Under the pieces are notes generated by a model, which searched no databases, was not told where the DNA came from, and saw only the letters and a list, made by a program, of their open reading frames with translations. A program made the translations under genes and the position numbers. DNA of 64,000 bases from an uncultured Oscillospiraceae bacterium (GTDB taxonomy: Bacteria; Bacillota; Clostridia; Oscillospirales; Ruminococcaceae), in contig CAKSKU010000001.1 in the NCBI GenBank assembly GCA_934465295.1, positions 248,001 through 312,000 on the forward strand, in the 5' to 3' direction. Positions within the stretch are counted from its first letter, which is position 1. Each line of letters starts with the position of its first letter. This document shows positions 8,426-17,045 of this stretch, piece after piece.

Positions 8426-8600
8426 TGTGTAGCCACGGGCACTTCGCTCACGATCTCTTGGGATAAGCGTGACGAATTCTTCAAAAATTTTGAAAAATAC
8501 CGTGACCACATAATCCTCAGACCGCAGGAGATAAGCAATCACCCCGAAGTTATAAGACGAGACGGCTTGGAGTAATTGCGATAAACACAGTCATTGAGGC
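8426..8600 (+). pseudogene. Fragment of an acetyl-CoA hydrolase/CoA-transferase gene
   Basis: The sequence encodes DKRDEFFKNFEKYRDHIILR then PQEISNHPEVIRR, a highly conserved stretch of the acetyl-CoA hydrolase/transferase family (butyryl- or 4-hydroxybutyrate CoA-transferase type). After IRR the family sequence LGVIAINTVIEA continues in another frame (about 8565-8600), so there is a +1/-1 shift near 8558-8566. Both the N-terminal part and the catalytic C-terminal half are missing. The fragment stops 10 bases before the HTH gene, so this probably marks an insertion or deletion boundary. Confidence 0.6.
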
Positions 8601-8609
8601 TGAACGAAA

Positions 8610-8897
8610 ATGCAGAACAAAACAGAAATTATGGCGCAGATAGTTGCGCTTCTTTCACAGCTTATCGACAACGGTGCAGAGCCGCCAAAGGCAATATCGC
8701 CCGAACATTCCGCCGAGCCTGTTGAAATGCTCACGATAAAGGAATGCTCCGAAGCTGTCAGCGGACTTTCGGAACACACAGTCCGCCAGCTGGTGGCGCA
8801 GAAAAAGATACCCTACATAAGAACGGGTCAGGGCAAGCGTGGAAAGATACTCATAAGCAAATCGGCTTTGCTCGACTATATGAAAGGGGTGGCTTGA
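8610..8897 (+). CDS. Excisionase-like helix-turn-helix protein
   Basis: A 95-residue protein with a C-terminal MerR/excisionase-type DNA-binding domain (MLTIKECSEAVSGLSEHTVRQ region, then IPYIRTGQGKRGKILISKSA). Such proteins sit at the head of replication modules of mobile elements in Ruminococcus-like bacteria. Its stop overlaps the ATG of the CHC2 primase gene (TGATG), so the two are co-translated. An N-terminal helical segment (residues 1-30) precedes the HTH. No clear Shine-Dalgarno is seen at 8610. Confidence 0.7.
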   Translation: MQNKTEIMAQIVALLSQLIDNGAEPPKAISPEHSAEPVEMLTIKECSEAVSGLSEHTVRQLVAQKKIPYIRTGQGKRGKILISKSALLDYMKGVA

Positions 8898-9520
8898 TGA
8901 CGAAATTTGAGACGATAAAGGAGCTTGTGACCGTTCCGCAGGCGGCGGAGCGCTATGGTCTGAATGTCACTCACGGCAATATGTGCCTGTGTCCTTTTCA
9001 CGGCGAAAAAACGCCGTCAATGAAGCTTTACGAAAAGAATTATCACTGCTTCGGCTGTGGTGCACACGGTGATATTATCGCACTTGCGGCGAACCTCTTC
9101 GACATTCCGATGCTTGAAGCCGCAAAGCGTATCAATGCGGATTTTTCGCTCGGTCTTGATATGGAAAAGCCGATTTCAAGCCGTGAAATTACCCTTATTC
9201 AGCGCAAAAAGCAGGAAGCCGAAGACTTTGCCAAGTGGGAAAGCAATGCGTGGCTCACGCTTGCGGAATATTTCAGCGAGCTTTGTCATTGGCGGACGGA
9301 ATTTGCTCCGAAATCGGAAGCGGAAGAACCCGATGCACGCTTTCTTGAAAGCTTGCAAAAGCGTGACTACATTGAACATCTTTGCAATGTTTTTATCAGC
9401 GGCACAAAGGAAGAACGCCTTGCGCTGAGAGAGGAGGTGGAGCGAATTGAGCAACGAATGTGTGAATACCGAAGAAGCCTTATCACCTGTGTGGAGGGAC
9501 AAATCCGGAAAGCTGAATGA
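8897..9520 (+). CDS. CHC2 zinc-finger primase-like protein
   Basis: A 207-residue protein with a CHC2 zinc-binding domain at residues 10-75: CPFHGEKTPS and HCFGCGAHGD give ligands C32, H35, C51 and C54. It lacks the TOPRIM catalytic domain of DnaG, so by itself it would recognise a template rather than synthesise a primer. The rest is helical. It overlaps the HTH gene by one base upstream and the P4-type primase gene by 74 bases downstream. This is a common replication cassette of integrative elements. Confidence 0.75.
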   Translation: MTKFETIKELVTVPQAAERYGLNVTHGNMCLCPFHGEKTPSMKLYEKNYHCFGCGAHGDIIALAANLFDIPMLEAAKRINADFSLGLDMEKPISSREITLIQRKKQEAEDFAKWESNAWLTLAEYFSELCHWRTEFAPKSEAEEPDARFLESLQKRDYIEHLCNVFISGTKEERLALREEVERIEQRMCEYRRSLITCVEGQIRKAE

Positions 9521-9839
9521 GCCGCTTTTCTGCAAGGAGTTTCTTTCGGACTATCCGCTCATTTTCTGCAATAACCGTTTTTACGATGCAGACGGTGAGG
9601 TCAGCGAAGAAACTCTTGCTTACAAAATTTACGAAGTTGTTATATCGTATTTAAAAAGCAACGTTGCCGCTGTTGTAAAGCGTTTGCTTGAAGCGATGAA
9701 GCTGTACTGCTTCTCCGAGCCGCTTGTTCCGAAAGAGGACGAGATTCATCTTCTCAACGGCGTTCTCAAAACGGACGGGACGTGGATTCCCGATACAGAT
9801 GTTCTCGAAAGAATGAAAAAATATTGCTGCTTCAATTGA
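9447..9839 (+). CDS. P4/D5-family primase-helicase, N-terminal fragment (truncated)
   Basis: A 130-residue product starting at TTG (9447) with GGAGG 8 bases upstream. The text AVVKRLLEAMK, EDEIHLLNGVLKTDGTW and PDTD corresponds to the N-terminal part of the phage/plasmid P4-type primase-helicase. In the intact family this is followed by an SF3 helicase domain of about 300 residues, which is absent: the frame stops at 9837-9839, before any Walker motif. It is therefore a truncated remnant, and the break marks the right boundary of the island. Confidence 0.6.
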   Translation: MSNECVNTEEALSPVWRDKSGKLNEPLFCKEFLSDYPLIFCNNRFYDADGEVSEETLAYKIYEVVISYLKSNVAAVVKRLLEAMKLYCFSEPLVPKEDEIHLLNGVLKTDGTWIPDTDVLERMKKYCCFN

Positions 9840-9884
9840 CCAGAAGCTTATAAATGACAACCCAGCAATTGATTAAAAGTTACG

Positions 9885-9923
9885 GCATATAAAAAATAAC
9901 CGCTATGCGAGAACATAGCGGTT
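9885..9923 (-). terminator. Terminator of the rplM-rpsI operon
   Basis: AACCGCTATG (9898-9907) pairs perfectly with CATAGCGGTT (9914-9923). Read on the minus strand it is followed by ATTTTTTAT. It lies about 90 bases past the rpsI stop. Confidence 0.8.
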
Positions 9924-10014
9924 AATATGGTCTTTATTGGTTGTCCGAAAGTTGACCAAAGAGGTGATAAGCTCGCCCCAAAGCACGTAAATACGTGATT
10001 TGTAAGGGCTGTGA

Positions 10015-10416
10015 TTATCTCTTTGAGAACTGAGGAGCACGACGGGCAGCCTTTAAGCCGTACTTCTTTCTTTCCTTCATTCTTGGGTCACGAGTGAGGA
10101 ATCCTGCCTTCTTGAGAACAGGACGGAGTTCTGCATCGTACTGGAGGAGTGCTCTGGAGAGGCCGTGACGGATTGCGCCTGCCTGACCTGTTACACCGCC
10201 GCCTGTTACTGTACATACGATATCGAACTTATCGGCTGTTTCTGTAAGTGTAAGGGGCTGTCTTACGAGGAGCTTGAGTGTTTCAAGTCCAAAGTAGTCA
10301 TCGATATTTCTTCCGTTGATCGTAACGTTGCCGCTGCCTGCGTATACTCTTACTCTTGCAACGGAGCTTTTTCTTCTGCCTGTGCCATAAAAATAAGGCT
10401 GTTTAGATTCGTACAT
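10015..10416 (-). CDS. rpsI: 30S ribosomal protein S9
   Basis: A 133-residue protein with the S9 features GTGRRKSSVARVR near the N-terminus and the basic C-terminal tail KKYGLKAARRAPQFSKR, which reaches the decoding centre and touches P-site tRNA. The length is normal. It follows rplM by 13 bases with an AGGAGG-like site. The rplM-rpsI pairing is nearly universal in bacteria. Confidence 0.97.
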   Translation of the reverse strand: MYESKQPYFYGTGRRKSSVARVRVYAGSGNVTINGRNIDDYFGLETLKLLVRQPLTLTETADKFDIVCTVTGGGVTGQAGAIRHGLSRALLQYDAELRPVLKKAGFLTRDPRMKERKKYGLKAARRAPQFSKR

Positions 10417-10429
10417 TTCGGCTTCCTCC

Positions 10430-10858
10430 TTATATTTCGATCATTTCAGGCTTCTGAGCTGCGTTCTCGTGCTCTGCACCTGCATAGGTTCTGAGTCTTG
10501 TGAGTGCTGCTCTGCCGAGTGTGTTGTTCGGAAGCATTCCGTTTACTGCAATTGTCATTGCCTTTTCAGGATTGTTCTTCATCATATCGCTGTACTTGGT
10601 TTCCTTAAGTCCGCCGATCCAGCCTGTGTGCCACTTGAAGGTCTTCTGTTCAAGCTTCTTTCCTGTGAGAACTGCCTTTGCGCAGTTGATGATGATAACG
10701 TTATCTCCGCAGTCTGCGTGAGGTGCGAAGGTAGGCTTATTCTTGCCTCTGAGAATTGATGCTGCGGCTGCTGCTACACGGCCGAGAGACTTGCCCTCTG
10801 CATCAATAACATACCACTTACGGCTGATTTCGTTAGCCTTAGGCATATAAGTTGACAT
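10430..10858 (-). CDS. rplM: 50S ribosomal protein L13
   Basis: A 142-residue protein with WYVIDAEGKSLGRVA and the ending region GMLPNNTLGRAALTRLRTYAG typical of L13, an early assembly protein of the large subunit. The start at 10858 is preferred because AGGAG lies 7 bases upstream; the ATG two codons earlier would be too close, and the still longer frame reads through the leader. A consensus promoter and a structured leader precede it. Confidence 0.97.
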   Translation of the reverse strand: MSTYMPKANEISRKWYVIDAEGKSLGRVAAAAASILRGKNKPTFAPHADCGDNVIIINCAKAVLTGKKLEQKTFKWHTGWIGGLKETKYSDMMKNNPEKAMTIAVNGMLPNNTLGRAALTRLRTYAGAEHENAAQKPEMIEI

Positions 10859-10886
10859 AGTCATTCTCCTTTTATTTTTAGTAGAT

Positions 10887-10945
10887 ATTGCCGAACTGAT
10901 ATCATTCAATGCAGGCAACTCCACTTACATTCTGATACACGTCGG
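10887..10945 (-). ncRNA. Candidate L13 leader (rplM autoregulatory leader)
   Basis: In the roughly 95-base leader of rplM, GTTGCC (10914-10919) can pair with GGCAAT (10887-10892) around an inner CATTGAATG hairpin. Position and the GUUGCC/GGCAAU stem fit the Firmicutes L13 leader, through which ribosomal protein represses its own operon. Assigned from memory of the motif, not by a covariance model. Confidence 0.45.
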
Positions 10946-10959
10946 ACACAACGTTTATT

Positions 10960-10988
10960 ATTATACACGGCGTGCGGGCGGTTGTCAA
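10960..10988 (-). promoter_or_regulatory. Promoter of rplM-rpsI
   Basis: Minus-strand TTGACA (10983-10988), 17-bp spacer, TATAAT (10960-10965). Both boxes are perfect, as expected for a strong ribosomal promoter. Confidence 0.85.
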
Positions 10989-11573
10989 TTGTCATTTTGC
11001 CGAATTTTTAAAATATATCCCTCAATCTCTCTAAATCTCTCTGTTTTGCTCGTTTTCTCTACGGTTCTCTATTTTCATTTCATTTTTTGATTTTTGCTGA
11101 GATTTGTTGGTTTTATGCGGATTTACGGGCGATCGGACGGTTATTTTGTGCAAAAAGCGGTTTGTTTTTATGCTGTGTTTATTTATTATAGTATATTTGA
11201 TCTTTTCGGTCAAGCTTTTTTCGGTAAAACTCGGCTTTTTATATTGCAAAAGATGTTATTTTGTGGTAGAATATGCTTAGAGCCGGAGTATGCTCCCCTA
11301 TTGACAATGGGCTTGGCGAAAAACGATGCATTTTCTCGGTTTTTTATATTTCGGTTATGATGGGAAGCTTGCTTTGCTGTGTGGCTTGCGTTTTTACTAT
11401 AAATCGGATGCAATCCCATTGATTTGACAAAATAGCCTAAAATTTACATATTTTATTGTGATAAATCAATATTGCTTTTTTCTGACAAAATGTTACAATA
11501 TAAATGTACACATTTATGGAATATAATTCCGCTTGTACAGACATTATTTTAACATTGAAAGGAAGCAATTAAA
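10989..11573. other. AT-rich intergenic region without recognised gene
   Basis: A 585-base divergent spacer. A plausible plus-strand promoter is TTGCAA-17-TAGAAT (about 11247-11275), followed by a small GC-rich hairpin (GGAG-TATG-CTCC near 11284-11295), so a short RNA could start here; I could not assign one. Nearer the 11574 gene are further TATAAT-like boxes. The ribosome site GAAAGGAAG lies 8 bases before ATG at 11574. Confidence 0.35.
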
Positions 11574-12848
11574 ATGGCAATCAGAACATCATCAACCACA
11601 GCAAGAAGCAGCTCACATTCAACACAGAGCGCACCTAAAAAATCCTCATCGGCTCAGCGTTCGGGTTCAGCATCAAGGTCAAGCGCACCAACGCAGAGCA
11701 AGCAGACATCTTCCGCACCAAAGCGTGACACATTCACACGCTCAACGCCGACAGCAAAGCAGACACCATCAAAGACATCGGCGACATCAACAGCAAAGAC
11801 AAGCACGGCTTCAAAAAGTTCTCAGGCAAAGACATCGGCCGCAAAGTCGAACACGACTGCCAAAGCAAGCAGTTCAAAGACCGTTACAAAAGCCAAGTCA
11901 AACCCGACTGCAAGCAAAGCAAAACGTGATTCGTTTGAATTTTCTTCGGAGGCTGTGAAAAAGAGCGTGCAGTCAGCTAAGAGTTCAAAGTCATCGGCAA
12001 ACAGCAAAGCTACAACAAAAAGCAGCACCAAAAATTCTGCTAATGCTCAGACAAAAAAGGCTGTAAAAAACAATTCGTCAAGCAAGGGTTCGACATCGGG
12101 AAATGTATCAAAAGATAAAGCAAATTCTTCACAGGAAAAAATGCTTGAAAGCATAAAAAAGGCATACGCACACACAAAAGACCCGAAACAAAGAGCAGCA
12201 ATGCGCAAAACAATGAATGATATCTCTCGTGAGATATCTTCAAAAAAGACGGGAACAAAGCAAATTGATCTGTCTGTAAACAAAAGTGACAGGATCAAAT
12301 GTCAAAAAGATACATGGAACGGAGGCGATGGATGGTCAGGTTGCTATTCTGAATCTATGGATGCAATGTGGCGAGTTAATCACTCAAATAAACTTAGTGC
12401 TGATGAAACACATATCCTTCAAAATGATGATGCTACAGGAAGCATTGAATGGGGGTGTGAAAAATACAAATACGCTGGAAGTATTGTTGTCAATGGAAAA
12501 GAATATACCGGTATAGTATATCCGGGTATAGACTCGAATGGAAATAAATATGAAGCCCTCAGACTTAGAGAGCTTTCCAAAAGTGATGCGGAAAAGATAA
12601 TGAATAATGAATTGGAAAACGGCAGAGCATTTTGTTATAGAGTATATAATACGGAAGCTCTTGACCAAGGAGATGGACACACTCTTTTATGTACAGGCAG
12701 ACTTGCTGACGGAACATATACATACAGCAATTGTGCGACCGCTCAAAAAAAATACCAGATAAACAAACCGTTGAGCGAACAGTATAATAATAAAAAATAC
12801 TATGAACGCAGTGAAAATATTGAACTGATCATTGATATTACTGCATAA
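11574..12848 (+). CDS. Low-complexity Ser/Thr/Lys/Ala protein with a candidate cysteine-hydrolase domain
   Basis: A 424-residue protein. Residues 1-185 are almost only Ser, Thr, Ala, Lys, Gln and Pro and contain two KRDxF motifs (residues 50-54 and 117-121) of a kind seen before effector domains in Firmicutes. A short helical segment (185-225) links to a globular domain (240-424). There, C257 (GWSGCYSESM), H369 (GDGHTLLCTG) and N386 (YTYSNCA) come in the order and contexts of a papain-like Cys-His-Asn triad; this is my inference. No signal peptide is present. It precedes the lipoprotein cluster by 16 bases. Function unknown. Confidence 0.6.
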   Translation: MAIRTSSTTARSSSHSTQSAPKKSSSAQRSGSASRSSAPTQSKQTSSAPKRDTFTRSTPTAKQTPSKTSATSTAKTSTASKSSQAKTSAAKSNTTAKASSSKTVTKAKSNPTASKAKRDSFEFSSEAVKKSVQSAKSSKSSANSKATTKSSTKNSANAQTKKAVKNNSSSKGSTSGNVSKDKANSSQEKMLESIKKAYAHTKDPKQRAAMRKTMNDISREISSKKTGTKQIDLSVNKSDRIKCQKDTWNGGDGWSGCYSESMDAMWRVNHSNKLSADETHILQNDDATGSIEWGCEKYKYAGSIVVNGKEYTGIVYPGIDSNGNKYEALRLRELSKSDAEKIMNNELENGRAFCYRVYNTEALDQGDGHTLLCTGRLADGTYTYSNCATAQKKYQINKPLSEQYNNKKYYERSENIELIIDITA

Positions 12849-12864
12849 AACTGGGAGAAGATTT

Positions 12865-13656
12865 ATGAGAAAAATTCTTTTGATATTACTGTTTGTGTTA
12901 TCTTTATCATCATGTGCAGTGAAAAACAGTGATGCTGATAATACAGAAAACAGTGTAACAGTTTCTGAAGAAACAGTTACTTGTTCAGATGAGAGTGATT
13001 CGGAAGAATCGAGTTTACAGACAAGTAATGTTGATATCGTTACCGAAACAAGTTCAGAGGTTAGTAATTCAAGCAACTCAGATGAATTAAGTTATACAGA
13101 TATAGAAGCAAATTTGAAATCTGTAAGCACAAGTGGATACGATGTAACAGTCGAGGAGCTTATGCCTATAATCAAAACCGCTAATTATGATATGTATATA
13201 ATAAAATACGGTGGGGACTGGTTCAACCTAAAAGACGGACATTATGTAAATTATGGCGGTACCGATCTTTATGATATGTTTAATTCAATGTATGAAGTTT
13301 TTTCGGAGGAAAGCGGCATTGCGCAGGATTATATATCTTCGCTTAAATGTTATAGCAATGGTGATGAGTTGTTGATCTCCAAAGGAAATATGCGCAATTT
13401 TACGCAGGTAGATGAGGATATTTTTAATATTGATACAACAAAATACCAAACTGTGGACATTGACGGCGGAAGCGGGGCAAACCCGACATTTCTGCACAAT
13501 GAGTTTGAAATAACCAATCGTGCTGAGACTTCTATTACATTGAAAAACACTGCATATTACAGCGAAGAAAATGATGAACCGATACAGATTTTTGAATACG
13601 ACATGGTTTTTGAGGACGGAACTTGGAAATTCAATAATTTTGAACGGTGGTATTGA
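12865..13656 (+). CDS. Lipoprotein, family A copy 1
   Basis: A 263-residue lipoprotein: signal peptide MRKILLILLFVLSLSSC with a lipobox at C17, then a Ser/Glu/Thr-rich linker to about residue 85, then a folded domain ending GTWKFNNFERWY. The start at 12865 follows GGGAGAAG. From about residue 85 on it is nearly identical to the gene at 17046, but its signal peptide and linker are unrelated to that copy, so the two are a domain-swapped pair. One base separates its stop from the next lipoprotein gene. Anchored outside the membrane; function unknown. Confidence 0.75.
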   Translation: MRKILLILLFVLSLSSCAVKNSDADNTENSVTVSEETVTCSDESDSEESSLQTSNVDIVTETSSEVSNSSNSDELSYTDIEANLKSVSTSGYDVTVEELMPIIKTANYDMYIIKYGGDWFNLKDGHYVNYGGTDLYDMFNSMYEVFSEESGIAQDYISSLKCYSNGDELLISKGNMRNFTQVDEDIFNIDTTKYQTVDIDGGSGANPTFLHNEFEITNRAETSITLKNTAYYSEENDEPIQIFEYDMVFEDGTWKFNNFERWY

Positions 13657-14488
13657 TATGAAAAACAAAGCGGTATTATTATGCGCAGTTTGCCTTATGC
13701 TGACTGCATGCGGAAAGACGACAAATAATGTGCAGGAAAGCACTACGGAAAAAATTACAACGATCACAGAAGTCACGGAAACCGAAAAGGTTTCCGTGAC
13801 TTCCGAAAGCAAGATAACGGAGATATTGACAGAAACCGAAACAATTGCCGAAACAACGTTAGACCCTGATGAAGAACTTGATTTCTGGGCGTGGTCTGAT
13901 GTTGAGGATGGTTACATAATTACCGAGCCTGCCGATGCTCTTACTATTTCAAAATTATATCCGCTTATATGCAAAGCTTTTGATTATATGTCAGGTTCAT
14001 ATAAGGATTTTTATTTCCGTGATGAAAATGTATATGAAGCCATTGAAGAATATGCGGAACAAGAGGGAGAGAAATACAGCGAGGTATTTACATGGCATCT
14101 TATAGATCAGATACCTAAGCCCGATGAGGATGATATTGAGCGTGGGAAGTATGTATATTCACTTGGTTATCTTGACGAAGCAGGAAATGGTTATGGCGGT
14201 GACAGGGGCGTTGATCTGAGTTATGCGATAAGCGACTGGCAGATCGAAGTGATCTCCGATACGGAAGTACAGCTTATACATCAAGCATTTTACAGTTGTT
14301 ATCCCGAATGGATAGAGGGAGATGAACCGACATATTTCAAAGACCACAAACTCCTCAACCAAGCAGATGACAGCGTTCACCAGCTGCGAACAGTTGATAA
14401 CAGAAGTGAACGGCTTGAGACATATTATTACACCCTGCTTTGGGAAGATGGGCATTGGAAATTTGATAGTTTTTCGCTTTGGCAATAA
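13116..14488 (+). repeat. Long direct repeat, left copy (A-B lipoprotein pair)
   Basis: From gaaatctg at 13116 to the end of family B the sequence matches 17273-18651, at an offset of about 4.16 kb, with near-identical blocks (about 13400-13860 and 14060-14480) and divergent blocks between. The duplication covers the 3' part of family A and all of family B. Confidence 0.75.
13658..14488 (+). CDS. Lipoprotein, family B copy 1
   Basis: A 276-residue lipoprotein with signal MKNKAVLLCAVCLMLTAC (lipobox LTAC), a Thr/Glu-rich linker (about residues 20-65) and a C-terminal domain ending GHWKFDSFSLWQ. The ATG lies one base after the family A gene, with no separate Shine-Dalgarno, suggesting translational coupling. 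Family B copy 2 (17815) is nearly identical over the last about 140 residues and differs in the middle. The GxWKF ending is shared with family A, so A and B are probably distant relatives. Ligand and role unknown. Confidence 0.75.
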   Translation: MKNKAVLLCAVCLMLTACGKTTNNVQESTTEKITTITEVTETEKVSVTSESKITEILTETETIAETTLDPDEELDFWAWSDVEDGYIITEPADALTISKLYPLICKAFDYMSGSYKDFYFRDENVYEAIEEYAEQEGEKYSEVFTWHLIDQIPKPDEDDIERGKYVYSLGYLDEAGNGYGGDRGVDLSYAISDWQIEVISDTEVQLIHQAFYSCYPEWIEGDEPTYFKDHKLLNQADDSVHQLRTVDNRSERLETYYYTLLWEDGHWKFDSFSLWQ

Positions 14489-14520
14489 GTTTACACAAAA
14501 CCAGTTTATAGAGTGATGAT

Positions 14521-15354
14521 ATGAAAAACAAAGCGATATTTTTGTTATGCGCAGCTTGCCTTGCAATGACAGCCTGCGGAAAGACAATAACTAATGTGCA
14601 GGAAAGCACTACGGAAAAAATTACAACGATCACAGAAATCACGGAAACCGAAAAGGTTTCCGAAACGACAACCACAGCACCAACCGAAACAACGGTCGCT
14701 ATCACAACAAAACCAACAGCCGATACGGAACTGATTGACCTATATACAAAATTTTTGACTGAAAAACTTGAAAAAGATGACTATTTCTATGCTCTCGGCA
14801 AAGATACCTTTGATATGGGGCTTTGCTCTATCATAGCATTTTGTGATATAAACTTTGATGGAACGCCTGAGTTATTTGCCGGACAGCATGATACAAGAGG
14901 GCATGGCAACTATTCTGTGTATAGTAAAAAAGGGATATTAGCAGACCATGTTTCCTGCGGTATTTGTAATATGCTCATTTCAGCGGAAGACTCATGCTAT
15001 AGCAAATGGGGAATTTTAGCGGAGCAGAGTTTGCATTGGCTGAAGTTTTCGGAGGGCACCCCCGAGATTTCTGTTAATGGTGTTTTTGAAGATGAAAATT
15101 CCAAGTTTAATGTTACCGTAACTTTAAACAATAAAGAAAACAGTTACAACGATTTAACTTATACCGAAGTTGATAACATCTTTAAACAGGAATTCGGCGT
15201 TACATACACGGAATTAAAAGATTCTCCCGACAATTATGTTAAATGCAGTTTGGGACATCTTGAAGTCCCTGACCCTGAAAACTACACCGAAGAAGATATT
15301 TACGGTTGTTTGCTGGGGTTACTGCGGGAATATGAGAATCAGGAGCAGGAATGA
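14521..15354 (+). CDS. Lipoprotein, family C copy 1
   Basis: A 277-residue lipoprotein with the shared signal MKNKAIFLLCAACLAMTAC, a Thr/Glu-rich linker to about residue 70, and a globular domain. Residues DINFDGTPELF form a Ca-binding-like DxNxDG loop of the FG-GAP/EF-hand-like kind, and the C-terminus holds VPDPENYTEEDIYGCLLGLL, repeated almost unchanged in the paralog at 19497. It starts 32 bases after family B copy 1. Function unknown; a surface sensor or substrate-binding role is possible. Confidence 0.75.
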   Translation: MKNKAIFLLCAACLAMTACGKTITNVQESTTEKITTITEITETEKVSETTTTAPTETTVAITTKPTADTELIDLYTKFLTEKLEKDDYFYALGKDTFDMGLCSIIAFCDINFDGTPELFAGQHDTRGHGNYSVYSKKGILADHVSCGICNMLISAEDSCYSKWGILAEQSLHWLKFSEGTPEISVNGVFEDENSKFNVTVTLNNKENSYNDLTYTEVDNIFKQEFGVTYTELKDSPDNYVKCSLGHLEVPDPENYTEEDIYGCLLGLLREYENQEQE

Positions 15355-15535
15355 ATATAAAATTCTTGGTGCTTAAACCATCGCTATATTAAATCATATC
15401 CTCCGTGCTGATTTTGTGCGGAGGATATTTTTCAGATATACGACTGAAATTTACAAATTCTATTGCATTTCAAGGAAATATATGGTACTATTATATAGTG
15501 AGATAAGCTTTTTGAAATGGACGGAGCTTTATATT

Positions 15536-16384
15536 ATGAAAAGGTTATATATAGGTTTGATATGCTTGGCATTATTCTGTTCAGCTTGTTCGGAAAAGGT
15601 GAATGATACTTCCCCACCCCAAACAGCAGAAGTCACAGCACAAAACGAAACAACAGCGGAAAATGCTCTGCTATCGGCTAAACTGACTGAACTTGACGGC
15701 GTTTTGATCGCAAGCTGTAATTATGGCGGCGGTGAAGATGATATTCTTGCTGCTATCGCTTACGGAGCTGCTCCGAGTGTTGATATCTGGCGTTTTACCG
15801 ACAAAACAGAGGAATTGGTAATGCCATTTTGTGGAATGTTATCCGATACTTATGGAATACACAGCGAAAATGGCGTTGATTCTCTTGTGATATGCAGCTA
15901 CTCTCCGGGTATGGCACACCCTGCGACTGTTCTGTCACTGATCGATGGTGAAGCTGTCGTTTTTTCCGAATACAAGGGTGATATCGACAGCGGTGATCTG
16001 CTGTGGTACTGCGATGTGAACGGTGCGGGGCTTATATGCAAAAAGGGTATTGGAATTTCTGCAGGTTCATTTAATGTTATTCCCTATTATCTTGACACCG
16101 CCGAGTGCAGATACAAACCATACGGCTTGACCGAGATCGGCATTGATGAGGCAAGAGAACTTGATAAAAATAATGTTATCCCCGATACAGACAAGGCAAT
16201 TTCCGCATACAGGCGTGACAACGGGCTTATTCATATCAATTATGATGATGTGACAGAGGCAGCTTTCGGCGATGAACACATTGCAAGTCGGACATTTGTT
16301 GCCGAAAGCGGCTGTCTGCGGTCCTATGAGGATGGCGACACAAAATATGGGTTCTTTTTGCAGTCTTTGTCGGTGACTGAATAG
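15536..16384 (+). CDS. Lipoprotein, unique member of the cluster
   Basis: A 282-residue lipoprotein with its own signal MKRLYIGLICLALFCSAC (lipobox CSAC at C18), a short Thr/Glu linker and a domain of about 240 residues without similarity I can see to its neighbours. The start at 15536 follows GGAGC; an upstream in-frame ATG would disrupt the signal peptide. A 180-base gap before it holds no clear terminator. Function unknown. Confidence 0.7.
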   Translation: MKRLYIGLICLALFCSACSEKVNDTSPPQTAEVTAQNETTAENALLSAKLTELDGVLIASCNYGGGEDDILAAIAYGAAPSVDIWRFTDKTEELVMPFCGMLSDTYGIHSENGVDSLVICSYSPGMAHPATVLSLIDGEAVVFSEYKGDIDSGDLLWYCDVNGAGLICKKGIGISAGSFNVIPYYLDTAECRYKPYGLTEIGIDEARELDKNNVIPDTDKAISAYRRDNGLIHINYDDVTEAAFGDEHIASRTFVAESGCLRSYEDGDTKYGFFLQSLSVTE

Positions 16385-16413
16385 GGTTTAGTTCGATGAA
16401 TACGGGCGATTTG

Positions 16414-17016
16414 ATGAAAACAAAATATATAATTTTAATTTTGGCAGTAATGCTATTGGGCGGTTGTTCAGCGAATCCGATCAACTATATTTCTGTAGGA
16501 TATGATTCCGTTTCTGCATTAAAGGCGAAAACAGAAATTCTTTCTGCCGAGATGATAATTGATAAGGATAATAAAATCGAAGACTTTGAATGTAAATATC
16601 CCTGTGTCAATTATGCCTTTAAATGCAGCTTTAAGGAGGACGGCAAGGTTATTTCAGATTATGATGAATTGACGAAGTGGTTCTCTCAGACTTGTACGGA
16701 GGAATACGCTCAAAGAATATTTGACGAGATTGCCCTGATAAACTATAACAATGAAATTTACTATACTGCTGTTGATATGCTTTTAGATCTGTATGATTAT
16801 GATTCAAGTAAGATAGTTTCATACGAAACAGACGGTGATACGGTTACTTATACCTGTGAAGCAGGCGGCTCGGACGGCGGAGGCGAATCAATGGAGCTTC
16901 TGACATACACTTTTTCACTCGTTAATGATAATGGCAATTGGAAATTTGCGGACTGTTCTTATAATGGCTTTTGCAATTACAGATTATTATGTGATACATT
17001 AACAGAAAACAACTGA
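16414..17016 (+). CDS. Small lipoprotein, unique member of the cluster
   Basis: A 200-residue lipoprotein: MKTKYIILILAVMLLGGC with lipobox LGGC. It lacks the Thr/Glu-rich linker of the other members. The C-terminus has GNWKFADC, close to the GxWKF motif of families A and B. An in-frame ATG 18 bases upstream (16396) is an alternative; the later one gives a canonical signal peptide. Function unknown. Confidence 0.7.
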   Translation: MKTKYIILILAVMLLGGCSANPINYISVGYDSVSALKAKTEILSAEMIIDKDNKIEDFECKYPCVNYAFKCSFKEDGKVISDYDELTKWFSQTCTEEYAQRIFDEIALINYNNEIYYTAVDMLLDLYDYDSSKIVSYETDGDTVTYTCEAGGSDGGGESMELLTYTFSLVNDNGNWKFADCSYNGFCNYRLLCDTLTENN

Positions 17017-17045
17017 GGCTTTGGCAGTATTGGGAGGAAAGATAT

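Noticed and set aside
8744..8896. Upstream extension of the CHC2 gene
   Set aside because: The frame lies inside the HTH gene in another phase; the ATG at 8897 overlapping the HTH stop gives the correct N-terminus.
11244..11345. Possible c-di-GMP or other riboswitch (GCCGGAG...CTCC region)
   Set aside because: Only a small hairpin is present and no complete class motif could be matched.
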